A DNA stretch of 64,000 bases from Monosporascus cannonballus (lineage: Eukaryota > Ascomycota > Sordariomycetes > Xylariales). The position numbers and the translations under genes are program-made. This document shows, piece by piece, positions 1-10,980 of the stretch (the stretch's first letter is position 1; each line of letters opens with the position of its first letter). The DNA lies in assembly GCA_004154925.1 (NCBI GenBank), contig QJNS01000132.1:150109-214108 (forward strand), given 5' to 3'. The notes under the pieces were generated by a model. The model did not search any database. It saw only the letters and a list, made by a program, of their open reading frames with translations, and was not told where the DNA came from.

Positions 1-1121
1 TATTAATTTCGGAATAATTAATATTAAAATATCTGATTTCCGCTTTATAATTATATTTAATTAAGTTGCCGATTTAACGAAAACCGTTATATTTCGTAAT
101 TTCTTTTTATAATATTATTAATAATTATTATATACGTAAATTAATATATATAAATAAGGAAAATAAAACGTAAATTATAAGTATTAATATATTTAGGCCT
201 AAATTTTTTTATTTCGATAATAAATATATTTTGTCGATAATAATTAAATTATGTTATCGTTCGAAAATTAAATTTAATATAATAATTTGGAAATAATCGT
301 TTAATTTATATTTAAAATTAAGAATAATATGGTTATACCGTTCGATAATTATGCGGTTAAATATTTTTAAATTAATTTTTTTCGTATTTATAAATATTAA
401 AATAAAAATAAAATATAGAATTATTAATATAAAAATTCGTTATTTTTTTATTAATTTAATTAATAATACAATTTAAATAATTAAGGATTTTCCGAAATTT
501 ATTTTAATAACGAAAAAAATATTAAGTTTTTTAAAAACCAAATTATATATTATATTAATTTATTTTTTCCATAAAATATGGCCTTATTTATTAAGTATAA
601 CGCCTAATATAAAGCAAATAAATTAACGGCATAAAGGTTTTATAAAGTTATTAACTATATATATAATATTAACATATAAATTAATTATATTTATATCGGC
701 AAAAAACCGGTAAAAAATATTAAATAAAAATAAATATTTTATGTTAAAAAATTAAATATTTAAAAATATAAAATATATATTTTAAATTTTTAAGTATATT
801 ATTTATATTTGGTTAATTAGGAAAAAAAATATATTTTGGGGTTTATTACGGATGATTTTAAACTTTATATATTATTATTTTAATTTATAAAATTATATTT
901 TTATCTTATTTACTTAAAAAAGATAAAGAATTATCGCATATATTAATTAAAATTATAAGTTAATTTTTTTATTATCACAATTTTTATTTTATATTAATTA
1001 AAATTATTATTATATTAAAAAATAAAAATTTTAATTTTATATTAAATTATATAAATTAATATATGAAAAATTTCTTAATTAATATATATTATTAAAATTA
1101 ATAATAATAATTTTTGCAAAT
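1..1121. other. AT-rich RIP-damaged DNA, no gene seen
   Basis: This stretch is strongly AT-rich, with few CA/TG but frequent CG dinucleotides. No open reading frame of useful length or recognisable protein relic was seen on either strand. It is probably repeat DNA destroyed by RIP, of unknown original identity. Confidence 0.6.
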
Positions 1122-1350
1122 TTATATAAGAACGTATTAAACGGAACGAAAAATTTATAATTTGTTATTAGGCCTTATTTTGGAGATTTTGTTATTTTTG
1201 TAAGTATTATTCTTAAAGGAGTTTAGCTGATATATTGGACCCCTGACAGATATTTCTTGATCAAAAGCTATAGCTGTGGCTACGACTGCTGCGCCGCAGG
1301 CGCAGCCACAACCTCCAAAATGGGGTCCTGATCACGATGAGGCAAGCGGC
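1122..1350 (+). repeat. Dispersed repeat, copy A (second copy near 8.0 kb)
   Basis: The sequence aligns with 8,015-8,205 in the same orientation. Shared blocks include a run around TTGTTATYAGGCCTTATTTTGGAG and a hairpin core GCTGCGCC-GCA-GGCGCAGC (1,288-1,306). Copy A lies outside the hAT-bounded element and copy B lies inside it. Copy A keeps more G+C. The family is not recognised; it could be a small non-autonomous element. Its limits are approximate. Confidence 0.6.
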
Positions 1351-1453
1351 CGTTGGCTCTATAGAGTTTGATGACCGCCTTTCGTATGGCATCAGATGAC
1401 ATTTGCACGGGCCACTTAAAAACAAGCCACCCGCTCGCGCCTACACAATCTAC

Positions 1454-1501
1454 TAAGCCATTAGATAAGCCACTACATAAGCCACTACATGAGCCACTCT
1501 G
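1454..1501. repeat. 12-bp tandem repeat, four units
   Basis: Four consecutive 12-bp units of the type TAAGCCACTACA: two identical central copies and two diverged outer copies. It lies in unique-looking, normal-GC DNA. No coding frame through it can be supported. Confidence 0.7.
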
Positions 1502-1953
1502 CGTCAGGTCAGCCACGCCAGCCACAGTCGACTGCGGATGTTGTACGCTAAGGCGCTAGCCTAGATTGCGGTGGCGAGCGCTCGGATTCTTGTGAGCTGA
1601 TAACAGTGGAGCGACGCGTGCAGCTCGGGACGTGACGCGCTGTCTCTAGAATGCGGTGACCGTGAGTATGGCGTCCCGCTTGGAACCTGCAAGGTACCTC
1701 GGCAGCCTAGCTTGGCTCTTTACGCCGTGACGTAGCCGTTCACCAGAGCTTATCAGACAGTGTGGGTATGGCCGCTAAAATCTGCTAAGAGCAACGGACA
1801 AGATACCCTAGCACTGGAGGAATCTGATAACTTGACCCCAGACCTATGGCAATGCGCCTAGCCGACGTAGTCATCAAGTCTCACATGCCAGCCATCCAAG
1901 ACCCCTGTCGCATGAGGAATCGAGAAGATTAACACGGAGCCGCCCAGCCCTAT
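1502..1953. other. Normal-GC intergenic DNA, no gene seen
   Basis: Composition is that of ordinary gene-space DNA without RIP damage. It lies just downstream of the stop codon of the membrane-protein gene that ends at 1,954, so it may include its 3' untranslated region. No supported gene was found. Confidence 0.4.
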
Positions 1954-2345
1954 TCAAACTGTAGACACAACGTCGCGATGGGTATGCGGACATTGGGGTT
2001 GAGTTTTGGCTGACGAACCCCGGCCCTGGGCGAAAAGCCACGGCAGGTCTTTAGTCAAATTAAAGAGCGCCCCCAGGACCACCAGGCCGAACGCGCACAT
2101 GGGCCCTAGAATGGCAAAGGCGGTAAAGCCGTACGACGCCCGCTGGAAATCGGCGTCGTCCCGGAGCCGCTCCGTAGCGAGGCCCACCTGCATTGCCGTC
2201 AGCACCACGACGATAAAAACGGTGGCGGAGGCCATCCAGGCGAGGTTATCGCGGAAGAGGCCGCCGTAGTTGCGCCAGCCGCGCAGGTACGGGTCGAAGG
2301 GCGGGAAGCGAGTAACGCGGTTGATGGTGTTGATGCGGGAGAGGC
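1954..2345 (-). pseudogene. Split membrane-protein gene, 3' part
   Basis: This minus-strand frame is free of stops up to the insertion at 2,345. It encodes the C-terminal ~127 residues of a small membrane protein. A hydrophilic stretch (RINTINRVTRFPPFDPYLRG) is followed by two hydrophobic segments (around WMASATVFIVVVLTAMQVGL and AFAILGPMCAFGLVVLGALF) and a short polar tail. It joins in frame to 12,344-12,433 when the 9,998-bp insertion and one copy of the 8-bp duplication are removed (reading ...AELRLS/RINTI...). The sequence resembles a widespread fungal membrane family of unknown function. There is no RIP damage, so disruption is recent or RIP did not spread into the flank. The gene is almost certainly inactive. 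Confidence 0.8.
2338..2345. repeat. 8-bp target site duplication (left), GGAGAGGC
   Basis: Identical to 12,344-12,351 and directly abutting the left inverted terminus. Eight-base duplications are the rule for hAT transposons. The same eight bases are part of the codons of the interrupted gene. Confidence 0.9.
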
Positions 2346-2356
2346 TAGGGTTTGCA
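2346..2356 (+). repeat. Left terminal inverted repeat of the hAT element
   Basis: TAGGGTTTGCA is an exact reverse complement of the right end. Matching stops at base 12. Confidence 0.9.
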
Positions 2357-2465
2357 ATGGGTACCCATTGGGTACCCACCCATGGGTGGTCTTGGAATTT
2401 TTTTCGAAATTACCCACGACTACCCACTTACGAACTACCTACCTACCGGTACCTATTGGGTAAAA
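2357..2465. promoter_or_regulatory. Left subterminal palindrome cluster (GGGTA/ACCCA)
   Basis: Immediately inside the left terminus are ATGGGTACCCAT (2,357-2,368), TGGGTACCCA (2,369-2,378) and CCACCCATGGGTGG (2,376-2,389), all perfect palindromes, followed by scattered ACCCACT/ACCCACGA copies. hAT transposases bind short subterminal repeats, so these are candidate binding sites. They remain GC-rich although the interior is RIP-damaged. Confidence 0.65.
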
Positions 2466-4079
2466 ATCATAATAACGTCAGAATATAACGAATTAAAGGT
2501 TATATTTATTTTAAAAATAAGATTATTATTAAAGGCGTATTAATTCCCGTATTAATTTATGTAATAATCGCCCTGCTTTATAAATTAAGCAAAATTAATT
2601 ACGAATTTGTTAATTTGGCCAAATTATTTAATTTATTATATTTTATAAACTAAACGAATGTATATTTGGGAGAAAATTATTTACGAAAGCCTTAGGGGCA
2701 ATCGGAAAAACTTTCGGGATGTATATTAATGTTACTGCCAATTTTATTTTTCGCCTAGAAGCCGAACGAAAAGCGGCTTTTTCGAGCTATTACGTTATTG
2801 TATTATTCCAGAGCCAAGCCGGGCCGGGAAAATAAGGCGATTAAAACTTACGAAGCTTACGGGTATTATAACCGAAGGAAATTATTTTTTTTAATATTTC
2901 GGTAACCGTAAGCTGAAAATACGAAGGCATTTTTGAAAAGTAACTAAAACGACGAAATTTATATTTCAAATTAGGGCGAAAAAAATGGGTTAATACGAAA
3001 ATTAATACGTTAATAAAATAAATAATTAATTTACCGGAACCTGTAGGACCGGCGGCGTAATTTGAATTTATCCGTTACCTACGGAAAATTTTTTTTTAAG
3101 TTATAATATCGGAAGGTTAAAATTTAATAAAATTAACCAAAAGTTTTTTTTGTTATCCGCTATTTAAAAATAAACATTAACAAAATTACAAAAATAATAA
3201 AAAATGGAGGTTACCCAAATGTTATTTATTTTTTCGGTACGGAAAAAATCAAGGATATCCAGTTTAATTTCGGATATTAAGTTTTTATTACGTAAATAAT
3301 AAAAGTTTTATCGGGGTTTATAATATAAGGTTTATAAAAGTTTTTAAAAAAATTTAACTTAATAAATATAAACATAATATAATTAATATTATAAAATTAA
3401 GTTAATAACGAATGTGCGTATTAATTTACGTATTAATTAATTTACCGTTTGCCGTTATTTAACGAAAATATCATAATTTTTATGTTTTAACGAAAACGTT
3501 TTCCGTCCGGTATATTTTACGATTACGTCGGTAATTATTTTGGCAAAACGTTTCGCAAATAATAAAAATAACGAATTAAAATGTAAGTTAAGCTTAAGCT
3601 TACGACCAAATATTTAAAAAATTATTTGATAATATATAATAAGGTAAAGGATAAAAAATATATTAAAAATTTATTTTTTTAACATTTAATATTATAACGT
3701 TAAATCTATCCGAAATAAGTATTAATAATTTGGGAAACTTTTCGGCCATAATATATACCGTATTATTAATTATTAACGTTAATTTATTTTCGAACTTTTG
3801 GAAATAAAGGTAACGGTAATCTATATTATCTTATTGTAATAAGGCGATTTATTTATTTTTCGATAATTTGTTTTCGAGAATAAATTCTTATTTTTTGTTA
3901 ACGGACGTTTATGGAAAATTATTATTTAAATTAAGAAATTTATAAAATAATTAATCCGAATCGTTTATAATTGTTTTCGCCGCGCCAGAACGTAATTTAA
4001 GGTCGATATTATATTAAGTTATAAGTTATTTAAGATATTTATTCTATAAGTAATTAAAAACGATTAATATAAAGATTAA
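2466..4079. other. Interior of hAT element, no recognisable gene
   Basis: AT-rich, CpG-retaining DNA with no frame that could be followed. It contains three of the 12-bp paired motifs (2,536, 2,989 and 3,417). Coding content may be present but is beyond recognition by eye. Confidence 0.4.
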
Positions 4080-4440
4080 TATGTTACCAAAAGCAGAACT
4101 TATAATAAATTATTGGCGGTATCGATAATTTTTCGGTGGGCTTTATTTTAGATAATAGGGTCCGGTTCGGGGTACTTTTTATCCCAAGCCGTTTTATTAC
4201 GGCAAATTTTGGTTCGTAATATTTACTGGGCGTTTTTTACGGCCTTTTTATTGGGATTTTCGCGAAGGAGTTTTTTGTTGCGTTTCCGTGTTTTTGCAGT
4301 ATTTTTATTATTTGAAAGCGCGTTGTTAGGTTTATAACGTTTGTAAAAAAGTTTACCGCCGTTTTTTTCGAAAGCCGATATTATGTTAAATATAATAAGA
4401 TATCGATTAATACGGAAATTAATACGCGTTATGTTAGGAA
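4080..4440 (-). pseudogene. Minus-strand coding relic of unknown function inside the hAT element
   Basis: One minus-strand frame reads for about 120 codons with interruptions almost only by TAA, as expected from CAA after RIP. Readable pieces include FNIISAFEKNGGKLFYKR, a basic stretch TAKTRKRNKKLLRENPNKKA, and KTAWDKKYPEPDPII followed by NKAHRKIIDTANNLL. The first piece is loosely reminiscent of the region after the DDE core in pogo/Fot-type transposases (pattern F-x-K/A-T-G-x-x-P-F), but the match is too weak to assign. It runs opposite to the hAT transposase and the histone-like gene. Confidence 0.35.
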
Positions 4441-6169
4441 TACGGGCATATTTATACCTTTAATTAATAATTGCGATATAAAGAAAAAAATATTTTTTGT
4501 TAAACATAATATTTATTTTAAATTAATTATAAATATCAAAATTAATATCGTATTATTAATACGATTAAAAATATAAAAAAATTAAAGTAAATACTTTGTT
4601 ATTTAATAAAAATATACTAAAAACGAGATTTGGTATTTAATTAATGAATTAGGAAGAAGTAAGTAAATATATATATAATTCCTTATTAAAATAAAAAAAT
4701 TTAATTAAATTTTAAATAATTTTTGGGATAAAAAAATAACTTAATATTTATTATATAATATTAAAGAAAAAACGTAAGCCTATTTATATATAAATTTATT
4801 AAATAAAACGGAAATCCTTTATATAAATAATAATTTTTTTCGTATAAATCGTATATAAGTTATTATTAATAAATAACGTAACCAATTTATTTTCCGCCGT
4901 TTCTTATAATACTTTTAAAATAAACTGCTAAATTTTAAAATCGTTACTCGGTTACTTATTTTATAAGATCTTCCGTATTACAAACTTAAAACGGTATTTT
5001 GGTATTAACGAGATAAAAAAATTTTAAAACTGCTTAATTTCTTATAACGCCATAACTTTTTAAAATTAACTGCGTACTAATTAATATATTAATCTGGAAA
5101 TATAACTTATTACTAGGTTTAAAACGGCGTTACCGGATCTATATTTTAGCCTTTATTTTTTGTAACTGGCGATTACGAATATTTTGCTTTAGGATTCGCT
5201 TTTGCCCAGTAACTTTCTGTTTAAATATGAAACCGGTTAATAATTACTACCGGGATAATTTAATAATTTTCGTAATTCGGATTTCCGGGGTAAGAATTTC
5301 GTTATTCAAAGGAATAAATATAAGATTAAGATTAATAATAAAAATAACGGATAAATCCGTAAAAAAATTAATCCTTACGTTATTACGGTTATTTAGGGTT
5401 TTTTTATAATATTATTTAATAAGCGATAAGGAAATATAATTTTATTTATAGGGAAAAGTATTTCGGCTATATAAAATTCCAAAAAAAGTTTAAAAAAATA
5501 AAAGAAATCGCAAAATGTATTCGAAAAATCCGGAAAAAAAGAAGCGTTATAAATATAGGCCGGATAATAAATAATCTGCTTATTAATACCTTTTTAAAAG
5601 GTACGTATTTAGCGTATTACCTTATTCTGGCCTTAATTTTATATATCCGCCCGTATTAATTTTGAATTTTCGGCGTAATAATCGTATTACGGTTATTTTA
5701 ATAATATAATTTATAATATAATTTTAATATTATCCGAAATTAATCTTATAATATAACGCCCTTTTTTATTAATTTTTTAATTAAGTTATTACCGACGAAA
5801 AAAATTATGGGTTAGGCTTATTTGAGTAAAAAGCTTTCGACAAAATAAAGAAATAATTACGGAAATTAAGTAATACCTTATATAACGAAAATGAGATCGA
5901 AAACAAAGGTAAAGGCGTATTTAAATTTGGGAAATAACCGAACGTTAAAAACGAATTTAAAAATAATTACATATTTAAAGAAACAAATTATTAAGAAAGA
6001 AATAACGACGAATCAAGAAACGAATTTATTTAGGGAAACGAAAAAGATTTTGATAAATCGGGTAACGAATTAGGTAATAAATATAGCAAAAAAGCTAGGC
6101 CTTTAACTGAATAACGGTTAAGCTCGTTATTTTATAATAACGGATAAAAAGGTAACGAATTACTTTTAC
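4441..6169. other. Interior of hAT element, no recognisable gene
   Basis: AT-rich RIP-damaged DNA. Short open frames exist, for example 5,227-5,409 and 5,891-6,073, but they have no recognisable motif and are expected by chance in such composition. One 12-bp paired motif lies at 5,073-5,093. Confidence 0.4.
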
Positions 6170-6520
6170 GTTTCGGTATTTTAACATATTATATTTATAA
6201 AACGGAAAACGCCGAAACGTTTAAAGCGTAATTTATGCGGCGGCCGTAATTTTAAGAAAAAGCCGCCTTTAACGAAAATACAAATAAGGTACTTTTTAAG
6301 AAAATTTTCGTTTTCCGTTAAACGTCTTAATATTAACAAGATTGGTTCCAGAACGTAACCTTAGAAATGGGTTAATTAATAATAATCTGTAAAATTTGTT
6401 ATAAAACCCGGATATATCCGAAATCGAATAAGAATAATAATAATATTATTGCGTTAAGGAATTATATAAATAATAGGATATGCGAAAAAAGAAAATAAGT
6501 TCGAAATAAGAAAACGTAAG
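6170..6520 (+). pseudogene. Possible BED-type zinc finger, N-terminal relic of the hAT transposase
   Basis: A plus-strand frame reads WFQNVTLEMG, then after a TAA (CAA?) LIIICKICYKT, and later LRNYINNRICEK. The C-x2-C (TGT codons at 6,388 and 6,397) followed about 30 residues later by R-N-Y(His?)-I-N-N-R-I-C fits a BED finger (CxxC...HxxxxC/H) whose His has become Tyr by a CAT-to-TAT change. BED fingers commonly start hAT transposases. The catalytic part resumes only near 8.33 kb, so the gene would be interrupted by the small repeats at 7.2-8.2 kb. Support is moderate at best. Confidence 0.4.
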
Positions 6521-7189
6521 GCGTTACAAATTTTATTATAAGTCGAATTTTTTGGTACGTATTAATCGTTATACTAATTATCGTATTAATCGTAGTTTTA
6601 ATAATATCTGTTTTAGGCGGCCGGAATTTTATCGGAAAATAATCGTTTTTGGGTTAAAATATAAATTAGCTTATATATATTTTTTTACTTTGTCGAAAAT
6701 CCGTATTTTATTAATTGGGTACGGTATATATGCCTTATTTATATTTTTCTAAAATCCCGTACGTTTAAAGATAAATGCGAAAAATACGCCGAAAAGGTTA
6801 TACGTTTGGAGTTGCAAGATATATTTCCCGAATCTTACGTTTCGGTTACCTCAGCTAGCTTAAACCTCTGCTGGCTCGTTTCTATTTTGGATATACTTTT
6901 ATGTATTACGCCAAGGCGCTAAAATTAACCAATCAAATAGCGTATCCCCGTAACGAACTAGCGAGGTCTAAGTTGGAGTTGCGCAAAAACTCTTTCGTTC
7001 TGTACTTTTCTTTATAAAATAACCTATTTTTTTTATTTTTGCAACCAATTTAAATCGAATAATTTTTATTTTTTTAATATACGTTAAATAAAAGCTTTTA
7101 CGCATATAGGAAATTTTTCAAATTTTTTCGATAAAGATTAGGGTTAATATAGTTAAGTTGAAATTTAGGAAATTTACCGACCGTAACGT

Positions 7190-7830
7190 TTTTATGGCTG
7201 CGAAAGCGCAAATACCGCGTACATCATTTTGTTATGGGCCGTCTAAGGGTAATTCAGCATGGGAAAGCCCGTCCAGTTATGCTTTTGCCCGTACGGGCTG
7301 TCGTTATTGCGTCGCAGCTATGAAAAGGTTGGGGGTAACCAAATCCGGAACGCCCTTATGGCTGTAACATAACCAGTTTAAGTCCGGTAAATCTAATACT
7401 TAATATATCCAGGAGATATAAATTAATATATATATAGGAATTTTTTCAATTTGTTTGGGTTAAAATTAAGGCCGATACGGCTAAATTTAGGTCTGGGAAA
7501 TGGGCGACCGTAACACCCTTACAGTTACGATAGCATAACTACCGGTCGCATTATCGTGCGCCGGGTTTCCCTAATATATTTAATATGGGAAAAACCCGTC
7601 CAGCAATTTTTTTGCCCGTACGGATTGTCGTTATTGCGTCGCAGCCATAAAAAAGTTGGGGGCAGCCAAATCCGGGACGCCTTTATGGCTGCGACATAGC
7701 AACCATAACCCATACGGACAAAAGCATAGCCAAACGGGCTTTTCCCATACTGAATTACCTTTAGAAGGCCCATAACAAAATGTTATATACGGTGGGCGCG
7801 TTATCGCGGCCGTAAGGGCGTTCCGGTTAG
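7190..7830. repeat. Fold-back (inverted-repeat) element with internal direct repeats
   Basis: The left arm, from about 7,190 to 7,305 (TTTTGTTATGGGCC, GGTAATTCAGCATGGGAAAG, TTATGCTTTTGCCCGTACGG), recurs reverse-complemented at about 7,700-7,820. A middle block resembling 7,245-7,370 is repeated directly at 7,585-7,700 (GATTGTCGTTATTGCGTCGC, AAGTTGGGGGNAACCAAATCC). A third partial copy lies near 7,490-7,575. The arms keep higher G+C than their surroundings. Two open frames in it (7,158-7,367; 7,525-7,773) are translations of the same repeat on opposite strands, not genes. It lies between the putative N-terminal and catalytic parts of the transposase. Confidence 0.65.
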
Positions 7831-8014
7831 AAGGTATGCACTAATCCAAAATTTTCATTTTCTTTTTTTAATATCTTTACTAATTTAACCCCGATATGGA
7901 AATTATATATACGGTTTAAAAGCTTTTTTAAAACTTTATATAATATTAATTTCTGTTATTTTTTCCATTATTTTTTATTATTATTTTATTTGCAAATTTT
8001 CAAAATAACTTTTG

Positions 8015-8205
8015 AAAAATTTATATAGAAACGTACCAAACGGAGCTAAAAAATCACAATTTGTTATCAGGCCTTATTTTGGAGGATTTGTTATTTTTTG
8101 TAGGGTTTTCCAAATTTGGTTAGCGTGGTACTAAAAGCTACTTAGCCATAGCTGCGCCGTAGGCGCAGCCGCAACCTTTAACATAGGGCCTGATTCTAAT
8201 GAGGT
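8015..8205 (+). repeat. Dispersed repeat, copy B (matches 1,122-1,350)
   Basis: Same order of blocks as copy A, with a hairpin GCTGCGCC-GTA-GGCGCAGC at 8,151-8,169. Differences from copy A are mostly C/T and G/A. Limits are approximate. Confidence 0.6.
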
Positions 8206-8329
8206 AACGTTTCGGTAATTACCGACGTTTGGACGTCCCTTAGCTTAGCATATATTTTCCAAAACGTATATATGTATTTTATCGATAAAAATTGAATATT
8301 TAAAAACGTTTTAATTAATATCCAACTAT

Positions 8330-10200
8330 ATAAGAATAAAAAGGGAAAGTCAAATACTTAAAAATTGTACGAAGTATTAAAGAAGTACGGGCTGTATATA
8401 AAAATTTAAGTTATTATAGCAGATAGCGGAATAAATTTCGGTATGAAATATTTTAAAAAATGCATGAAAAAAGATAAGCAAAAAAAAAGTAGAAAAACGA
8501 AACGAATTATTTCCATTATTTTATACATTTTTTACAAAATATTTTCAAACGTTTTTTTAAATGGTTAAAAGTTACAAATAACGCAAAAATAAAAGATAAA
8601 GCGGGCTTAAAGGTAAAAAAGGACGATAAAAAAAGCCAAAATTAAGCAAATTAAGCTTAATACGGCTGATCGTATTATAAAAGGGGTATGTTAACCTGTT
8701 ATTTCGTTAATAGCGTTATATTTATTTTCGTATTAATTTTTTAGCCGTTTTAAATTAGATAATTTACGACGTATTTTAATTTTAGCATAAAACGCCAGTA
8801 ACAATTTAAGTATATATAAAATAATTTTAAAAAAAAGGGTATCCTAAATATTTAAAAACTATTATAGGTTATTCGAAACGTAAAAAGTCGTTGGAATTCC
8901 GTGGTATATATGCTTGTCCGGATTCGTCGATTAAGATCTGCATTCGAAAATTATATATGCCGGGAAAAAATAAATAACTTCGAAATTACGGAAACCACTT
9001 AGGATATTATCGATTACTTGATCAACATTTATAAGCCGTTCCTTTTGTTAACGAATCTTTTTGGCGTTTCGAAAAAAACGAATTACAGCTATGTTTTTGC
9101 TAGGTTTAAAACTATAAAAAAATATTTTCGCAAATGCGAAACTTATTTATAAAATCGAATTTTTGCTAGTTCCCCCTAATCCTATTTTGAAAGATTATTT
9201 TAAGCCGTTCAGAATTATTCGGAATTTTATTAGCGCTATATCGATAAAGCTTTTCGAAATAATAAGTATTATTTTATTTTCGTAATATTTTTATATCCTT
9301 TGTCGGATTCGAAAACGGAATTTTATTTCGATAAATGGAAAACGTTTTTAAGATAATCGTTTACAGACGATTTCTTTCGTAATAAAGCGATTCGTTATTT
9401 TAAAAATGCTTATAAGTCTTATTACGAAAAGTATGGAAATAACGCGGCGAAATTACCTAACAAATAGTATGTTAATCGAAACCTATCGGAAATCATAACC
9501 GAAAATATTAAAACTCCTAATAAGATATTTATTTTCTTGCCCTTTTTTATTTTATTTTATTTTTATTTCTATACGTTTATATTAACATTTAAAAGGTATT
9601 TCTTTAGGTATATCAGTTTCCGACGACGGTCGGCCTTAGGAAAAAATTATCGATTATTACCTGGAAATACGTAAGCATATAAACTTTAATATAAGGATTA
9701 ATACGCTGATTAATATATAAGTTTGCCCCCTTAGATATTTTTGCATTTTGGCGTAAAATTAAAATGTTATTCCCTAGGCTGGCCGTATTCGCTCGTAACT
9801 ACCTTTATATTTAAGCCGTTACTGTACTGATAAAGCGAATATGGAATTAGGCTAAGTTAATTTATTCGTATAACCGTTCCGAATTAACGTACCTTATATT
9901 CCAAATTAGCTTCCTTATCGTATCCCATTTGCGAAATAGGTTAAAAGATTTATTACTTGACGTCTGATACGACTGTACGAAAAACGACAAACTTATTCAT
10001 ATTACGGAACGTCAACAAAAAAAAATTAAAGAAATTTTTCATACGAAATTTTCGGAAAAATAAGATTTGAACGTTACCTTTCTTACTGCTACTATCAGTA
10101 AAATTAACAAATCTTAATCCTTTTCCTAATCCGGTTCCTAAATTGCTATACCTTAAGTTAATCCAGGAATAATACCGAATACAATTAATTTCTTACCGAA
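8330..10200 (+). pseudogene. hAT transposase catalytic and hATC region, RIP-destroyed
   Basis: Plus-strand translation gives hAT landmarks in order. KLYEVLKKYGLYIKI then VIIADSGINFG (8,362-8,440) resembles the ...L...L..YGI..KI..ITAD...N stretch. Near 8,890-8,990, WNSVVYMLVR...L.SAFENY resembles the RWNSTY.ML.RA conserved block, followed by YKPF...TNLFGVSK. From 9,734, DIFAFWRKIKMLFPRLAVFARNYLYI, stop, AVTVLIKRIWN (split by the stop) matches the hATC pattern W......FP.LA.FARDYL.IPA.S...ER.F, followed by KLIYSYNRSEL. Frames shift and many CAA-to-TAA stops occur, so the gene is dead. No promoter or polyadenylation signal can be identified. Confidence 0.75.
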
Positions 10201-10507
10201 ATAGCAAATCTATAATAAGATTACCGTACAGCAGGAATCCGACCTACCGTTACCTTTAGTTAATTCATACGCCAAAGGGCAAATAAAAATTAAAAACGCT
10301 ATAATTAAATCGATAAGGAAACGGGAAAAAAAAGTTCATAATAATTTTGAAAAAATTATTATAACTTTTTCGAAAGCATATATTAATAAGAAGTAAACGT
10401 ATTATTAGTTAATTTGTACATTATTAAGTAATAAAATTAATTAAATTTAATTCGTTATAATTTATTTCAATTTATAATTTTTTAAATACATTTTTATTAT
10501 TATATTT

Positions 10508-10558
10508 TATTTACATATTTTATTTTACTTTATTTTATTTTATTTTATTTTATTATAT
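10508..10558. repeat. Pentanucleotide (TTTTA)n microsatellite
   Basis: About nine to ten units of TTTTA/TATTT with minor interruptions, between the transposase relic and the histone-like gene. Confidence 0.85.
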
Positions 10559-10980
10559 TTTTAATTATATTTATTTTTATTTATTTTTATATGTTTTAAT
10601 AATTTTTATATATTTTATTATATGTTTTTTTATTATATACGTATATAAAATTTTAAACTAATAAAATTGTTTTGAAAAAAGTGGACCTATAAATAAGTTG
10701 TTTAAATTACCGTAATGCCTTTACCTCGTTTTAATTATTTAATATATAACATATTACAAATTTTTGCGCGGTCGTATTTTGGTGTAATTATACGTCCCGG
10801 TTAATTTTAATTAATTAATTTCGATTTTGATATTACTTTTTAAATACGACAAATAATTTTTTAATTATGGCGCGTTTAAAAACTTATAAGTTAACACTTA
10901 CTAATTAACGTATTAATCCGCGTATTAATCGATATATTAATTTTTATTCAGATTAACGCGTATAATTGCAAATTAAAAAC

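Noticed and set aside
1280..1559. Overlapping short frames on both strands with repetitive peptides
   Set aside because: They are translations of the hairpin repeat and the 12-bp tandem repeat; no independent coding evidence.
2346..2351. TAGGG at the hAT end read as telomeric repeat
   Set aside because: A single TAGGG with matching inverted copy and 8-bp duplication is a transposon terminus; there is no TTAGGG array.
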